From the NCBI RefSeq assembly GCF_000499385.1, contig NW_013651892.1, positions 124,001-188,000 on the forward strand: a stretch of 64,000 bases of DNA. Direction: 5' to 3'. This document shows positions 1-13,000 of this stretch, piece after piece (position 1 is the first letter of the stretch; each line of letters opens with the position of its first letter). A program made the position numbers and the translations under genes. This DNA is from Eimeria necatrix. Its lineage: Eukaryota; Apicomplexa; Conoidasida; Eucoccidiorida; Eimeriidae. Below the pieces are notes generated by a model that made no database searches, had not been told where the DNA came from, and saw only the letters and a program-made list of their open reading frames with translations.

Positions 1-2328
1 AAGCCGCGCCGCCAAAACCAGAATCGGCATCGCTTGAAACTCTCCTGCGGAAAACACAACACATACGCTCACAGACTATGAACTGAGAAACTCACCTACT
101 GGTTCCTCAACTGCGTGAATAAAAGCCTTTGACCAACGGAGGGCGACAAAGGCTACTGCTGGCACGCAACCGCAGAAAGTGTCTCCCTAAACCATGGTCA
201 TTACTTCACTAAAAGATATATTGCCTTCTCTAGCCTATACTATTGAGTCAAATACGACAAGGGCACATGCAAAGGCAAGCAAACACGCGAATATTAATGA
301 AAACGCTCTGGGCGGTAGTAGGCCTTTAAATTGAACACATAAGACACGCACACTGTTGACAGAATAAAGCAGTAAAGCGTGCCATGCTGTTCACATTCGA
401 AGCACTAACCATCTACACCATCTACTGCACTACTACCTTACCAGCAAACTCCATCAATACTGTGTCCGTGACGACGAAAACAGAATCCGGGATGCCCATG
501 GAGACATTCCATCTCTCAATTCTGAGCAGTCAAATACACCAAAGTTGTTCAAGTAATTAATGTTACCAGTTGGCAGCCTGACACGAAAGTCGACTTATAG
601 AACAGGACACGAATTCACTAGAAAGTTGCAAGATGTAACTAAGATGGGCCCAATGCAGTCTACCCCCTAGTGAAGTTAGCGGGTGCAAGCATGATTCAGC
701 TGAAAGTGGAGGGATGTATCTGTGTTGTGGTGTCCATGTGGAACTACGTATTTATATAAATATGCATACGCATATACTGATATTCATGTTTTTCATGCAT
801 TCCATGCAATAGATAGTGCACATATTTGTGTCCCAGTGAGCGCATTTGTGTGGATGCTGACTTACACAACTACGGGGAGAAGGCAAAAAGGCGTGATCGC
901 AACTGTAGAAACCAGCAAAAGCTTCCGAATAGAAGTTGTGCTACAGAAATACATATACACGAGAATGCCGATGAGCGAAGCAATACTCTGGAACAATGCC
1001 ATTCGTCCGAGTAGTTCGGGGCCGAAGTGCAGCTCATTTGTCATGAAGTAAAACATGATGGAGCCAGCTGACGGTGTTGCCTGCGAAGCAGCAATAGTCA
1101 AAACGCATTCTCAATAGCAGTTGCACGAAAGCATTCTGGCTCAACGGCAACAGCTCGAAAGAACAGTCAGTGGACGTCTAGCCAGCGTGAGTACACTCGA
1201 GTGTGTCCCACGCTGTGCACGATCAAACCCGTGGGCACTACGTCTTGCATATCCCTGCCAAGTCACTCTGCTGTTGCTGATTTCTCACCATCATTATAAA
1301 GATAAAGAGTGTCGAGTTCAGAAGCGTAGGCTGCTTGAGCACTCTCGCCAGTTCCTTGAATTGCTCTTTGACAGGCAGCACCTTCGCCTGCGGCTCTTCT
1401 AGCCAGAAGTTTGCCATCACAACGGCAGCCGGAAGCGCCGCAGCAATTACAAATACGTACTGTTTGGCCATTATGGCCAGTAGTACACCAGACAAGTATG
1501 ACACTGTGGCAAAGCTGATTTTGCGGAAAGCGAAGAACATAGACACGGTGCGAGCAGTGGCCTCTTCACTGGCGTCTCGGCGGCCCGCCTCAACGACAAG
1601 GGCCTCCCCAATGACATTGCAAACAGCAGAGCCCCAGAAGTAAAGCAGCAGCAGGGAAGTGGTTGCTGCTAAGGATCTGTATCCCCCCAGTCCAATCCCA
1701 AGGGTCGCTACAATGCACATAGATGCTCCAATGAAGATGTAAGATTTCCGTCTGTAGCCAAACAGCGGAAAGTTGTCAGCCATGACTGCCCAGAGAGGCT
1801 TTACTGTCCACGGCAGCCGCAGGGCCCCCAACACCACTGCCAGCAGTGCTGGGTCTATTTTGAAATCGTCTTTGAAGAGGTACAAAATAGCCAAATTGCA
1901 CAGTACCTCCACCCCCTGCAGCATTGCAATCAGTGAACTAACAACGCGTGTTGCAAACGGGACAGGCTTCAGCGCAGGGCTTGCTGCCTTCTCTATGAGA
2001 GACTCGTCCTCTCCCGCCACCGTGTCCCACTCCCCTGACCCTGAATAAGCCGCAGCAAGCCTTCAGAGCAATCTCTGCAATCTCTATCCACTATTATGGA
2101 GCCTGATAACTCCCAGAGCGGTCCCAAGTCGTGATAGCCCGTGGTAGCCCGTGTACTTGCAGCTGAACTTAGCTACAACTCCAGACTGTATGCTTCCGTG
2201 TGACGATAAACTGGTGCAGACTTAAAGCTTTAAAACTACTCACCCAGTCTATGTGGCTTCTTGTGTGCTCCTATGTTGATATCCTCCGTGTCAACGAAGG
2301 GCATATTAAGCCCTGGCGCCTTCTCCAT
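1..2328 (-). CDS. BT1-family folate/biopterin transporter (3' end outside window)
   Basis: Multi-pass membrane transporter of the BT1 branch of the major facilitator superfamily, which in apicomplexans and kinetoplastids carries folates, biopterin or related substrates. My model is complement(join(<1..44, 442..521, 866..1080, 1289..2040, 2244..2328)), and the phases of all four introns agree. At least 392 residues are visible. Family signatures are clear: RLPWTVKPLWA near the start, the exon boundary ATPSAGSIMFYF, and MGIPDSVF followed by MPILVLAARL in the last two exons. The start is ATG at 2328: the long exon at 1289..2040 has no ATG at its 5' end and an in-frame stop upstream, whereas a 28-codon first exon with a GTGAGT donor joins it in phase. 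The substrate cannot be told from sequence. The C-terminal helices lie beyond position 1. Confidence 0.92.
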
Positions 2329-3631
2329 CTTCACGCGTCTTCAGCAGCTTCTACGGACCCTCAGTGCAAAGCGGTGGCTGCTGCAAAAGAACGGCAGCCA
2401 AATTCAGTAAACACAGTGCACATATTGTTTGAAAGTGTGGGCAAAACGCGGAGGCAGCTAAAATGAGTCTGCGCCGTGGTGGCTTTCATTGCAGCTGATA
2501 CATGATCAAAAAACCCTGCTTAAGTGCCTAATAAAGCCCCAACAAACTCCTGGAAACATGCAATGCTTTATCTACTGCCTCAGCCCATTCAACTCTGTAA
2601 AGCACTGTCACCATACCGTCAGCGCTCGTTGATGCGGCTTACCCTGCGGCCTGCGAAGGAGTTTAGACGGGATCCTTTACGGGCTCCTCGGCCATGAGGT
2701 GGGTAGTTCTTCTTGGCATGAATGGCATTTCTCTTATTAACACAGGCCTGTCTACAAGGCAGCAGCCAACCCGATTGGATTGGCTCGCCTTCCTGTTGCT
2801 GCTTGCTGCCGCTGCGCCACCCAGATGATCGGCGGGAGAGGGTGACAGCAAAGAACAAGGAAACGCTGCCGTAGACCCTCGTCAATGAATTCATGTATCA
2901 CCTATTGTTCAAACAGTTCAAGCTCAGTATTCAGAGAAAGCTCTCGTGGGGCTGCTTTCAGTGGAAGCGGGCCTCGATTATACCGGCGGCCCCAGAGTCA
3001 AGGCAGCAGCTTCTGAGTCCGAGTAGACAGCTGTGCAGTGCCCGTCGTATTTGGCGTAATAGTTAGCTTGGAATCTATAAAACCATCAAATTTACTCTAA
3101 TATTTTAAATAGATAGTAAATAATAAAACTTCATGTTTACTGTGCTTGTGCGACGGCGCTCTCGTGAATGGTCGCAGCTGCACCGTGTGTACAGTTGAAG
3201 GTCCGTGGCTGGTCCTGTACGTCTCAGACCCGCTGGAAATGATATCCTGTATCCTGCGTATTACAATTCCTTTTTCACCTAGTGGCACCTTACATGAGAA
3301 CATGTGAGTCTATTTACAGAACTTCAGCGCTGAGTTCCCTCCCGTCAACCCTCAGAGATTTGAAGCTGGCCTCCAGAACGCACGTGAAGTGTCGTGGGAG
3401 TGTTTGTTTTCCCCTCTGAATTTCGAATTATCTTCAAAAACATTACGTTTGCAGTTCATGTGCCTTCCGGCCGGGTTCACCATTCGCCAGTACCTTTGTT
3501 GCTTTGTCTGGAAGACAGCCGGGGCTGACCCCCCAGCGTTGTGCAATACATTTTATCCTGATCACCCTTGCTTCCACTGACTTCTTCTCGTCAAACATAC
3601 GCGTTCAAACGTACAAGTTTTTTTGGGCTGA
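2329..3631. other. Intergenic spacer between divergent genes
   Basis: This spacer separates the minus-strand BT1 transporter from the plus-strand Erv1-like gene, so both promoters and 5' untranslated regions should lie here. Short open frames occur on both strands (for example 2619..2894 on the minus strand), but none has a recognisable domain or convincing splice partners. I see no RNA gene or notable repeat. Confidence 0.6.
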
Positions 3632-5177
3632 ATGAAGCCCTTCAGGCTATGGGAAGCCAAGGAGCCAACGGGGCCCTCACGTCGGCGGGCTCCCTCTTGG
3701 TTTGTGGGCACCGAGAATTTGCTGCAGGCAGCAATGCAAGGCCTTGCAAAGTCTATTGATCCTCCGTGCCCGTCGCTCTTTAGATCTGTAGTCTGCCGCC
3801 TGAGGTCCAGCCTCGCATCACCAATTATGCCGGGTCCACCAGCAGGGCTCCAGGGCCCCCCTACTCCCTCAGAGAAGCCAAGAGCTGCAGAAGTACAGCC
3901 GGACAGCACTTCTGCGGATTCCTACGGTGGACAAGCAGCAGCAGATTCCTCTGCTACAGCAGGAACTCCCTTCAAACTTCACTTCTGTGAGGAAACAAAT
4001 GAGCCCGAAGACGTCTGCAACGCCCAGTGGTTAGTGGTGAGTGGACAGGCGCGTCTTTTCGTCTTCTTCCAAGCTTTCACAAAGGCATTTCGATGCCTCT
4101 TTCAACAGCGCAGTACTTTACGTTTTGGGAAATGGCTTGGTATTGCGACTGGATAGAAACGTTGCATGGTGCTGTTGCATAGGGGCATCTAGGGGCTGCA
4201 TTTATCCCCTCGTCGTATGACTGTGCCCTTATTTCAGCTATGGAGCTACGCAGCCTACGCGCCTGAGAGGCCCTCTCCAGAGGAGCAGCAGCTGCTGCGA
4301 ACGTTCTTTGAATTATTTCCTGACCAGTGCATTGAGGGCCCCGCGGCCAACTGCTATGCAGAGGCCGTCAGAAGCTCAGCCCCTCGGTGGGTATGCGCAT
4401 ACTCGTGCACAGTGGGGATCGCTTGTGCCTTTTGTACTTTTACCTACTGTTGTTGTGAGGCGTGCGTTCTAGAGGGATGCACCCCGGAACTTGGGCTTCA
4501 AGCCGAACAGGGACTTCTCTGTTTTCGCCTGCCCCTCTTCTGCATTTTTCGGGTGATGTTTGATGTGCTTCTATCTTCACAGAGTACGGACACGGCGAGA
4601 ACTGCTGCTTTGGTTGTGTATGGTGGAGAACCAGTGCCGACAGAAGGCGGGCATGCCGCTGAAGCAGTGCAGGTACGGAGAGTGTATTAGTCTCGTCTTG
4701 CTTTCTTATTTAGTCTGCCTATGGCGCGTAGATTCTGTTGTAATTTCGCATTCTTGCACGAAGTTGGTCGGTGACCCAGTCGCGAACTCCTTTAGGGGTC
4801 GCATTTGCAGATTTGCGCGCGCAGGCAGCAGCGCTGCGGCGAACGGTGATTTGCGGCTAATGTGGATGCAGCCGAACCGCAATCGTGGCATTTTTGCGAG
4901 TTCTTGTGTGGCTCTGCTGACGCAGGTACAACGACTTGATGAGGCGCTGGCGGTACGCGGATGGGTATGTGTAGGAGAGATGGGGCCCGGAGTGAACCCC
5001 TTGAAGTACACAGGCGAGCCGTAAACGCTCCCGTGTCTATACAGAGGCGATTATCGAGAACTGTCAAGCTTGTTCGCGCAGTACATGCGCCTCTTTGGTC
5101 AGCACTTTCGAGTGTTTGCTCATGCGCACAAAGCTTGGCTTGGTGCTTTTACCGTGCAATGCACCTCGCCTCATTAG
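3632..5177 (+). CDS. Erv1/ALR-type FAD-linked sulfhydryl oxidase, atypical active site
   Basis: Model: join(3632..4036, 4238..4386, 4583..4672, 4926..4964, 5045..5177), 271 residues, all phases consistent. The second exon has the Erv helix pattern (W, then AAYAPERPSPEEQ, then FFELFP). The third contains WLCMVEN and a cysteine pair with exactly 16 residues between them, the CX16C spacing of the Erv fold. An RRW follows, as in the family C-terminus. Family members reoxidise disulfide carriers in the mitochondrial intermembrane space using FAD. Oddly, where the redox-active CXXC is expected the sequence reads QCIEGPAANC, a CX7C, and the usual HN of the FAD-binding helix is EN. The N-terminal 135 residues are Pro/Ala-rich and unconserved. 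ATG 3632 directly follows an in-frame TGA. The last exon is the least certain. A divergent or non-redox homologue is the alternative. Confidence 0.72.
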
Positions 5178-6254
5178 AATCCCAGTTACTCGTCTGTCTA
5201 GTGTCAGCCTTCCTGGCAGTAGACGAAACTACTTAATGAGTTGTTTGCACGCTGCAGCCGTTTGAACAGTATGGATTCGGCACTAACGAACGATTGAGGA
5301 TACTAATCGCGATCAAAACTTAGAAACGAAACCAAAGGTCACTAGGACTGTCCCTACGGCCCAGCGTCTTGCTGCTAAGAAAACGTGACACCGTGAACTG
5401 AATGACAAACTACAGTTCCAAGTTGAGCGGAACTTAAAGGCGGATGGCGAATTCGTCTCGCTACCTCACGAAGGGCCGCCGTGAGGAAAAAACGGCAGCA
5501 GTTAGCTGCAGGAGTGAAGTCCCTCACGCGGCACCATCGCTGAAGGCCGGTGTTGCTGCCTTTTTCTTTTGCGGAAAGAAACACACTTTACTTCTCTCTT
5601 GAGACAGGGGTGTATGAAATATTGACAGGAACTTGACAGGATGGAATATATGCGCGGTACGCAACATTTCAAAGGCGCTAGCCCAAGGGGAGGCAAGCGG
5701 ATGCAGTGCAATAAACGCGCCACCTGAAGGTGCCACTACGGGAAGCAACTACGGGCAGCAGCGCGCCAGTGAAGGTAACGCTTGCGAGAACGCTGTGCCC
5801 CAGATGATGCAGAACAGAGTGCCCCCTGTGCGAGCTGCGCCCGCTAGATGGAGGCCACCGGAGAAACAGCAACCCTGAAGGACCGTGGTGGGGGCTATGT
5901 CTTTGCAGCGGCTCTTCCACCCATGGAAAAAGAGGACGATATGCCATCTCAAGGACAAACCTACGCCCGAGCCTGTGCAGAGGCAAGGGCGAGTGCATGG
6001 CGTGCACGTGTATAACAACGGAATTGAAATAGAGCGGAATGGAACGGAGCTATTGATCGTCTCCCCGCGGAAACCGCCAACCCACGGACGCATTCTATGG
6101 ACCTGCTTCTGATGCGCCGTGAGTTCAAGAAGTTCGGTAAACGCAAACATCGAGCTTCGCTGGTGCGGAGGCGAGGGTTGCGTGCTGCGGGATGCGATTT
6201 CGAAGTCTATGGGTAGCGCTGTGAACAGTACTTGCGCTGCCACAAACCTCACCT
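5178..6254. other. Spacer between convergent genes
   Basis: The Erv1-like gene ends on the left and the unrecognised minus-strand gene ends on the right, so this stretch should hold two 3' untranslated regions. A minus-strand open frame (5749..6252) begins at a non-ATG codon and has no recognisable domain. It could include a downstream exon of the gene at 6255..7292, because a GTGAGG donor-like site lies at 6252, but this is unsupported. Confidence 0.5.
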
Positions 6255-7292
6255 TCAGTACGGTAAATCCATGGTGAGCGGCTTAATAGGACCTGAAATA
6301 GAGATGCCGGTAGTCATCTCTTCAGCGAAACAACGGCCCCAGGCATTAAAGCCTGAAGTGGCGTAGCCGGTCGCTTTGCTTGCGAAGGTGCACTGTATGC
6401 TTGGCCACCACATGGAAGTGGTGTCTATACAGATGCGGGGTTTCCAGTGCTGGCCATTCTGGTTTGCGGAATCCCTATGGAAAAAAATTGTCGGCTGGTT
6501 ATCACGGATGTATGGGTTTACAAGACCCTCCAGTTCTTCCTCTTTCGATGGCCCCTCCACCACGAGGGGCCCAGGGAAAGTGGGGCTGGGGCTGTTGCTC
6601 TTGAATGAACTGTCAAAATGGTCCTCAATGTGCAATGGAATCTTCGCATAGATATGCACAGCAGGTTGGGAACTCTTACGGACCTGTACATAGGGCTGGA
6701 AGTCTCGGGACTGTACGACGAAGACGCAAGGGTACTCTGCGTAGTTGATCTTCAGTGATACAGCAACGACCGGGGCGGACAGCGGATGAGCTGGTGACTG
6801 AATCATGGACACTGTAGTATTGGTATGTTCTTGCAGTAGCCCATCTTGAGAATAAGGTGACTGGGAATTTATCGGGACAGGTGCACTGGGGGTGGTTGGT
6901 AAGCCTCCAGATGAAGGCTCCTGAAGAGGAAGCGGTGATGCTGAACCGCCGCCTATGCTCTCCCTCTTGTGTGGTATGTCCTCATGTGCACTGCTTGGGT
7001 TGCATCTGGGTGGGTCTGGGAGCAGCTTTAGGAGCTGGCCAATGATTGAGACGACTAGCTGGGGCGGTGTCCTTGGTGCCCATTCTTTGTCCTCCGGTAG
7101 TTGCTCCGTAGCTGCTCGAGCCCCCATCCATTCATTTGCGGATCTAGTAGGGTGGAAAGATTCAGCAGGAACACTCTGTGTCTGTAGATTTTTAAACATA
7201 CCTACGGGGGTCGAGGGAATTCGACGGCCCTCGCCCGCCTGCTGCTGCTGCGCCACTGCGCTGGCCATCACCCATGGCTCAGCTGAAGTCAT
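6255..7292 (-). CDS. Hypothetical protein, 345 residues
   Basis: I do not recognise this protein. A single open frame of 345 codons runs from ATG 7292 to a TGA at 6255; codons above 7292 lack an ATG, so this is the first usable start. The N-terminal half is low-complexity and rich in Gln, Pro and Ser. The C-terminal half looks more ordered, with alternating hydrophobic stretches such as VVAVSLKINYAEYPCVFVV and a Trp/Cys-containing tail near WWPSIQC. I see no signal peptide, membrane helix or zinc motif. Long-frame openness, and the contrast with short frames on the opposite strand, support coding. A donor-like GTACTG near the end leaves open a further 3' exon. Confidence 0.5.
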   Translation of the reverse strand: MTSAEPWVMASAVAQQQQAGEGRRIPSTPVGMFKNLQTQSVPAESFHPTRSANEWMGARAATEQLPEDKEWAPRTPPQLVVSIIGQLLKLLPDPPRCNPSSAHEDIPHKRESIGGGSASPLPLQEPSSGGLPTTPSAPVPINSQSPYSQDGLLQEHTNTTVSMIQSPAHPLSAPVVAVSLKINYAEYPCVFVVQSRDFQPYVQVRKSSQPAVHIYAKIPLHIEDHFDSSFKSNSPSPTFPGPLVVEGPSKEEELEGLVNPYIRDNQPTIFFHRDSANQNGQHWKPRICIDTTSMWWPSIQCTFASKATGYATSGFNAWGRCFAEEMTTGISISGPIKPLTMDLPY

Positions 7293-10048
7293 CCTTCCAA
7301 TATAAAGGAAACAAAAAGGAGCCAATGCGCCGAATCTTTGACTTTTGGAGCAACAGAAGACGGGTCCTGGTGGTGGAGAGGCTTAAATCAGTGCGTCCCC
7401 GTGAGGGGAGCCACGGTCAGACGCGTGCACCCTCCACCAAACGTTTCAAAACGCAAAAAATAATGAAATATGCAAATTAAAGACGGATGTAGAGGCACCT
7501 GTGAAAAAAACGGGGATTATTGCTCACCGTGGTAAGGACCACTCAAATCAAGTCAAATGAGGCTCACAAGGCTAGGGCGAAGCAGAGCCCCCAGCGCCTC
7601 GGGGTGCTAGGCGGGGAGGTAGATTTCGCGGTGTTGTGCTCATTACAGTGAGCTGTTGAAGCGAATTACCACCGAATATAATTTATAATTGTTATTTCAG
7701 CCAAATGGGTGAGTATGAGTCTAACAAAGTGATGACAAGAGGCGCACCAAGGAGTGTTGGGAAGGCGTTTAGTATGGCTGGCAGTAACAGACGGAAATTA
7801 ACTCATCTGTCTATTCTATATTGCATTCCTATCTTTCAAACGGTCAAAGAAAATGGAATGAGACTGCATAGGAGTCCATGAGGAGGGTTGTAGCTCACTG
7901 GGCGGTGCGTTTGTACCTTTTTTCTTTGAAATGGAACAATGTTTGCAAGCCTCAGAGGATTGCGAGCAGCTACCTCACTCACGGGAGCAGGAACAGCTTT
8001 CCTCATGTTAAACACATTGTGAGGATGTCGCCGTTATCATTTGGGTTTGTGTGATCCAACTCTGGACGCCTAGCGCGCCGCGCGGTGTTGCACATTTAAA
8101 CCAACAAACGAACACATGCATTAAAACCAGCCGAACTCAGCCAAACCACATCCTTCAAAAAGCTGACGACAGTACGATAGCATGCTGTTTGGGTAATACC
8201 TGCGCCGGACCCGGCAGGAGGCGGAGTAGTGTGATCACAGGGGAGCAGTTTGCCTCTCTACACGTACATCTGACACCCGCTGCTTCCGTTCAACTTCGAA
8301 ATATCAGGCTTTCGAATGATTTGCATGAATCGATTATCATATCCCTTGCAATCATGCGTGCAGGGTCTCTGGGGCACTCGTGTGGCGTTGTTTGAATTCA
8401 CTTTCAGAGGTTAACAATACATCGGTATCCTACTTATCCTCCAACTTACTGCAACAATGACGAGGTGTAACCGTCCCTAATGAGTAGAGATTGTCATGGC
8501 TTGAGCTAAGCCATGAACTTTCTAAGTAGACGCTCTGCAAAATAAGCGTGCCCTGAAGAAAATGGCCATGCAGTAAAATGGCCATGCAGTGCCGACGCAC
8601 CAACGTTCCAAATAGAAGAAATGACGGAATTCAGAATACCGCTCATGCTGGAGCACTGCGTCGTAAGACCCTTCTTTGGTTACCAGCAGAAAACCGGGCA
8701 TTGCAAGTAATATGCGTCAGCGTGACTCAGTAAAGAGAGGATGCTGAGCTACATTTCACACTTCCTTGTCTTCGCTTGCGCAACAGTGCATCTTCAGTCT
8801 GCACTCTGTGCTGTTTTCACTCATCTTTAAGAGATTAAGCGGCACAGCTCACTTTGTTAAACTATAATTGTACAAGCGCTAACTCACTAATCGTCATCGC
8901 GTGATTTAGTTTCAGGTGACGCATTTTATTCACCTAACAGCTGGCGTTCGCGGGATAGTTGCTTTTTACTATAAAAAAAGAGCAACATTCGTTATGATGT
9001 AAAGACGCCAAACACTCCACATGATAAAGATGATTAACAGCACCTTTTAGTCATCGCTCAGCAAAACACACCCCGCCTGCAAACCCCTGCTTTTTGCCTG
9101 CTTAGTTTAAAGCCTCCTAAACCAGCGACGACTAGGGGCTAGCTAAGATTCAGATTCAAGTTGAAAGGAGAGCAGTTGCGTCTTGCTCATTGAAACGCAC
9201 GATGGTAATCACAAACGCACCATATGTCTCTTGCTGAAACGCTCAGTGCCACCCAGAAACGCACCAGAGCATTTGACCGAAGAAGTGAGGCTAGGTAACA
9301 GGACCAACGGGCCTTCTGAGGAAATTGAGTTCCTGCCAGATTTCTCCAAACGCGTCTCCAGGCAAAATCGGTTGCGACTTCAGAGACCTTTGAACGATGC
9401 CGTTGCCCGTTTCCCTCTCTTTGGGCCCGCCAGGAGCGTTCCATGCCAGGTTGTGAATTTGAAATCGTGCTGTACGGCACCGTACTTCTTGTGAATTGAA
9501 GTCATCCTGGTTGGTGACGACAGCGCCTTTGTTGCCTGACTCTGAATCCCGTGGGGACTGGTTCAAAACCGACGCCACGACCACTCATTTAACCGTCGTG
9601 CAACGCCTTGTGCAAATTTGAAGTAAACACTACACGCCCATAGCAGGGCCTGCCCTGGTGAGGTTGTAACATTTAAGTAAGGAAATTTCAGAATTTCTGA
9701 GCTAGATGCTTTGTTACATTCTCCTTGACCTAATGCACGCATCATCCACGCTAATACGAAGGCACCACGCTGCTCAAGCCCTCAAAATGCACCTCAAGCA
9801 ACTTCATGTGAGCCTAATAACTTCACAGCGACTCTCCTGTGGCGTTGTGAGAGTTTCTACACACTGCAGCGCCACGCACTTCTAGAAAGCTGACCGCTTC
9901 CTACACATGCTAATTAGCGATCACATTGGCTTGTACACCCATGGCACATTGTGGTACTAAACTGCTGAAGCACAGTAGCAATACATCCAACATAGAGTAC
10001 CAATCAGTGCAAGTTTGGAAATGTGCGCCGTCCACAAACTGTCGCAAT
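7293..10048. other. Long gene-free spacer (about 2.75 kb)
   Basis: No coding region here is supported. Open frames up to about 114 codons (for example 8051..8395 plus strand and 9183..9494 plus strand) lack domains, biased composition and splice context. A 16 bp direct duplication around 8557..8590 (core ATGGCCATGCAGT) is the only small repeat I noticed. The stretch should include the promoter of the minus-strand gene ending at 6255 and the 3' region of the RRP1 gene. Confidence 0.6.
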
Positions 10049-13000
10049 CTATACTTGCGAGTTGCTAGACGGGATTTTGTGCTTGACTGCTTTTTTCTTG
10101 CTTTTCTTTGCTTTTTTCCTCGGCAAGACTTCGGACCCTGAGCTTTCACTATGAGCGCCGAGGCGCTGTGCCAGGGCGCGTCGCAAAGCCGCCATTAGCT
10201 CTGCTGTGGCTCCACCCCACCATACAGGCCTCTGAAGCTTTCGAATTGGGGGCATGGGAGCTGTTTCTTCACTGGTAGGTGGTCCTGGTTCCTTGGCAGC
10301 CCTTAATATTCCTCTGGGGGGGGCGGCCCTGGCCTGTGGGGCATCTGGAACCGCCTTGGGTTCGGCAGCGAGGGATACCCCTTTGCCTGGCGACAGTGCT
10401 GCAGGACCTACTGCGAGAGATGGCGCGTGCCGCGAGAACGCTGGAGAGAAAACAGCAACAGCAGACGATAAACGCGGAAGCACTCAGTGCTCTGAAGCCC
10501 GAAGCACTATCAATGACCCTTTAACGCAATGGTTGCTGACGGACAACTGACAACTTACAGACCACTTTATTTTTCTTTAGATTGAATAGAACCCGCTTGC
10601 TGCTAGGCGCCGATTCCGAAATACGTAGACTTCTTCTTCGTGAGGGAGCGCCACTCCGCATCTGCGTCTCTACGGAAACAATGGTGTTCTCCGATGGTGC
10701 AGCTGCTCCTCCCTTTTTCACCACTTCGCTCTGAGATGAACTTTGTTGTTTCCCTGATGGCTGGCAGTTTGCAGAGTGTGCTGAGACGGTATCTACTGCA
10801 GGGTCACTTGCGCTGTCTTGAGCACTGCTTCCATGGCCTGTGCCTGGATCGCTACTGTTATTGTTACTGCCGCTGGCAGCATGCGGGACTCCACTGCTCT
10901 GAATGGGTAGACGTAGGCCGTCGGCTGAAGCAGCGGTACTTCTGGCGCACGTATCTCCCCGTTTTCTGCCGTTTTCAATTTGCCCCTTCCTTCGCTTCTC
11001 CTTTGCCGCCTTCTGCACTCCTGCCTGACCAGCAGCTTGCGTTTCATCTGCTCCGGGCTCACCCATTTGCTGCTGCAACTGCTGCACTCGCAGGCGCTTC
11101 TTCGCCCTCTTTGTTTCGCAAGGGGTCACTGCAGAGCCATCACTGCTCGAAGCTATGGCGCAAACGCTGGGTCTTTGCGTACCCGCAGCTTTCTCTCCAT
11201 CAAGATCACTGGATAATGGCCTTTTCCGCTTAGGATATTCGAGTAGTGGATTGCACGGTATTTCTTGCAAAATCTTCTGCTTCTCGGCGTCGAACTCGGA
11301 TATTACGCGCTTTACTATCAAATCTGCAAAGCTACGCGGCGTGAAGGAGCCTACTTGACGCTCACTAGCATCCGCGTCCTCTGCAACTGGTCTCTCATTT
11401 TCTGTGGACATGTCAACAGCACAGAACACTCAAGTACTTAGAACGTGGACTAGAGACGGACGAGGAACCTAGGACCGGCCCTCGTGAAAAACATCACCGG
11501 TACAGAGTCAGACAGAGGAGCGGAACAAACCTTTGAGACGCTCGTGAGCGGCGAACACCTGCTTCCTATTTTCACTACGGATGCGCCTGCAGAACCGAGA
11601 ATGTACAGACTTGCAGAGCCCTTTGATTCCGAAGTAAACAATTTTGCTGGCATAAGTAGCACTTCTGCAGTCACGAGAACACGAGAGCAGCAACCGAGCT
11701 GCCGATCTTGATTAGAGGTTGTATTATTCTACCGCATCATCCCCAAAGACACTGGAACTCTCAAATTCAGCTCTGTGGGCATGTATACGCTGAAAAGAGC
11801 AAACAACCGACTTGTCGCTGGCTAGGGAGAAAACAGCCGCAGCAACGAACTCGGAATCAACATCTTTTGGCATCAACTTCGCCAATGCCTGCGCAGACAA
11901 AAGCATACAGGCACAGCGACCTGCAGGCGGGAGAAGCCAAAACGTAATTCGCCTCTACAGGACCAATCGTGAGGCACGAATTACAGTCCGAATGATGCAG
12001 AATTAGCGCAACAAGTAACTAAAGACACAGAAGCCGTTGAGCCAGAACCCACCCGATCGCGAATGCGAACAATCAGTGACGCGTCCTTTGAGAAGCACAG
12101 ACAGCGAAGAAATGGCACGAAGATCCAAGCGAAGGCCCGTAGCCTCTCCTGAATAGTCACACTCAGCCCTTGGCCAATGCCTTCCTCAGCCCAGCAGCTG
12201 CGGTCTGTTGACACAGCTATCTTCTACATAGGGAGACGGCAGCCAGCACGCATCACAAATGTTCGAAACACAATAAACAGCAGAAAATGTCGCGCAGAGG
12301 GGATGCTATGGTATTGGTCTCACGTACTTCTTCGTCTTCCTCCCGCTGTGGGTCAGAACTCGAGCTCCCGGACTCTGATGACGGACAAGCCTCAGCGTCC
12401 AGCAGCACCCTGAATTCATCTGTGACAATGTCAGCCAGATGAAGAGCAATGCCGCGGGCGTTACTCTGAAGCATTACTTCCTGACACAAAAATTCGATGG
12501 CTGCACGAGTGAACTGCAATCAACGGAAAAAAAAAAACGCACAGACGCGATCCCTCAGATCAATATTACATCGTGCAAGGGCACGAGGCCTGCAAAGCTG
12601 CCATTTGTTTATTAACATATTCTGAAATGCATGCCAGAGCATGTAAGTCTTCTATGTGCAAATAATGAGAATGTGCGGTGAATATTCAGGCCAGTAAACA
12701 CCTACTGTTTCCTCCCACTTCATAAGACGCATCACGTGCATCCACTCTGCCAAAAAGATTCGACAAAACAGGAGAAATTTGTTGGTGCGATGCCTATCAA
12801 TTTTCCCCCACTCTGCAATGAGCACCTTAAAAAAACCGCAAAAGAAAAGGGTCTTCGCCCGAGGGCACTGCAGACGCCGGTGCAGCAGCGACGTGCGCAC
12901 GAAGAAATCTCTCTGCACTAGTGGCTTGTCACTAAGCCAAGCAGCTGAAGCCAAGCATACAAAAAAGCATAACATTCAAAATTAATTGCAGTAAGCGCGG

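Noticed and set aside
722..1051. 109-codon plus-strand frame
   Set aside because: It is antisense to introns and exon 3 of the BT1 transporter and has no domain.
4217..4690. 157-codon plus-strand frame read through as one exon
   Set aside because: It runs through introns of the Erv1-like gene; splicing restores the conserved WLC and CX16C segments in a different frame after 4386.
5749..6252. 167-codon minus-strand frame as a separate gene
   Set aside because: It begins at a non-ATG codon, has no recognisable domain, and overlaps equally open frames on both strands between two convergent genes.
10521..10558. TAA at 10521 as the natural end of RRP1
   Set aside because: The strong GTAAGT donor at 10558 joins in phase to an exon with the conserved PPRGILR motif and a basic tail typical of the family, so the spliced form is preferred.
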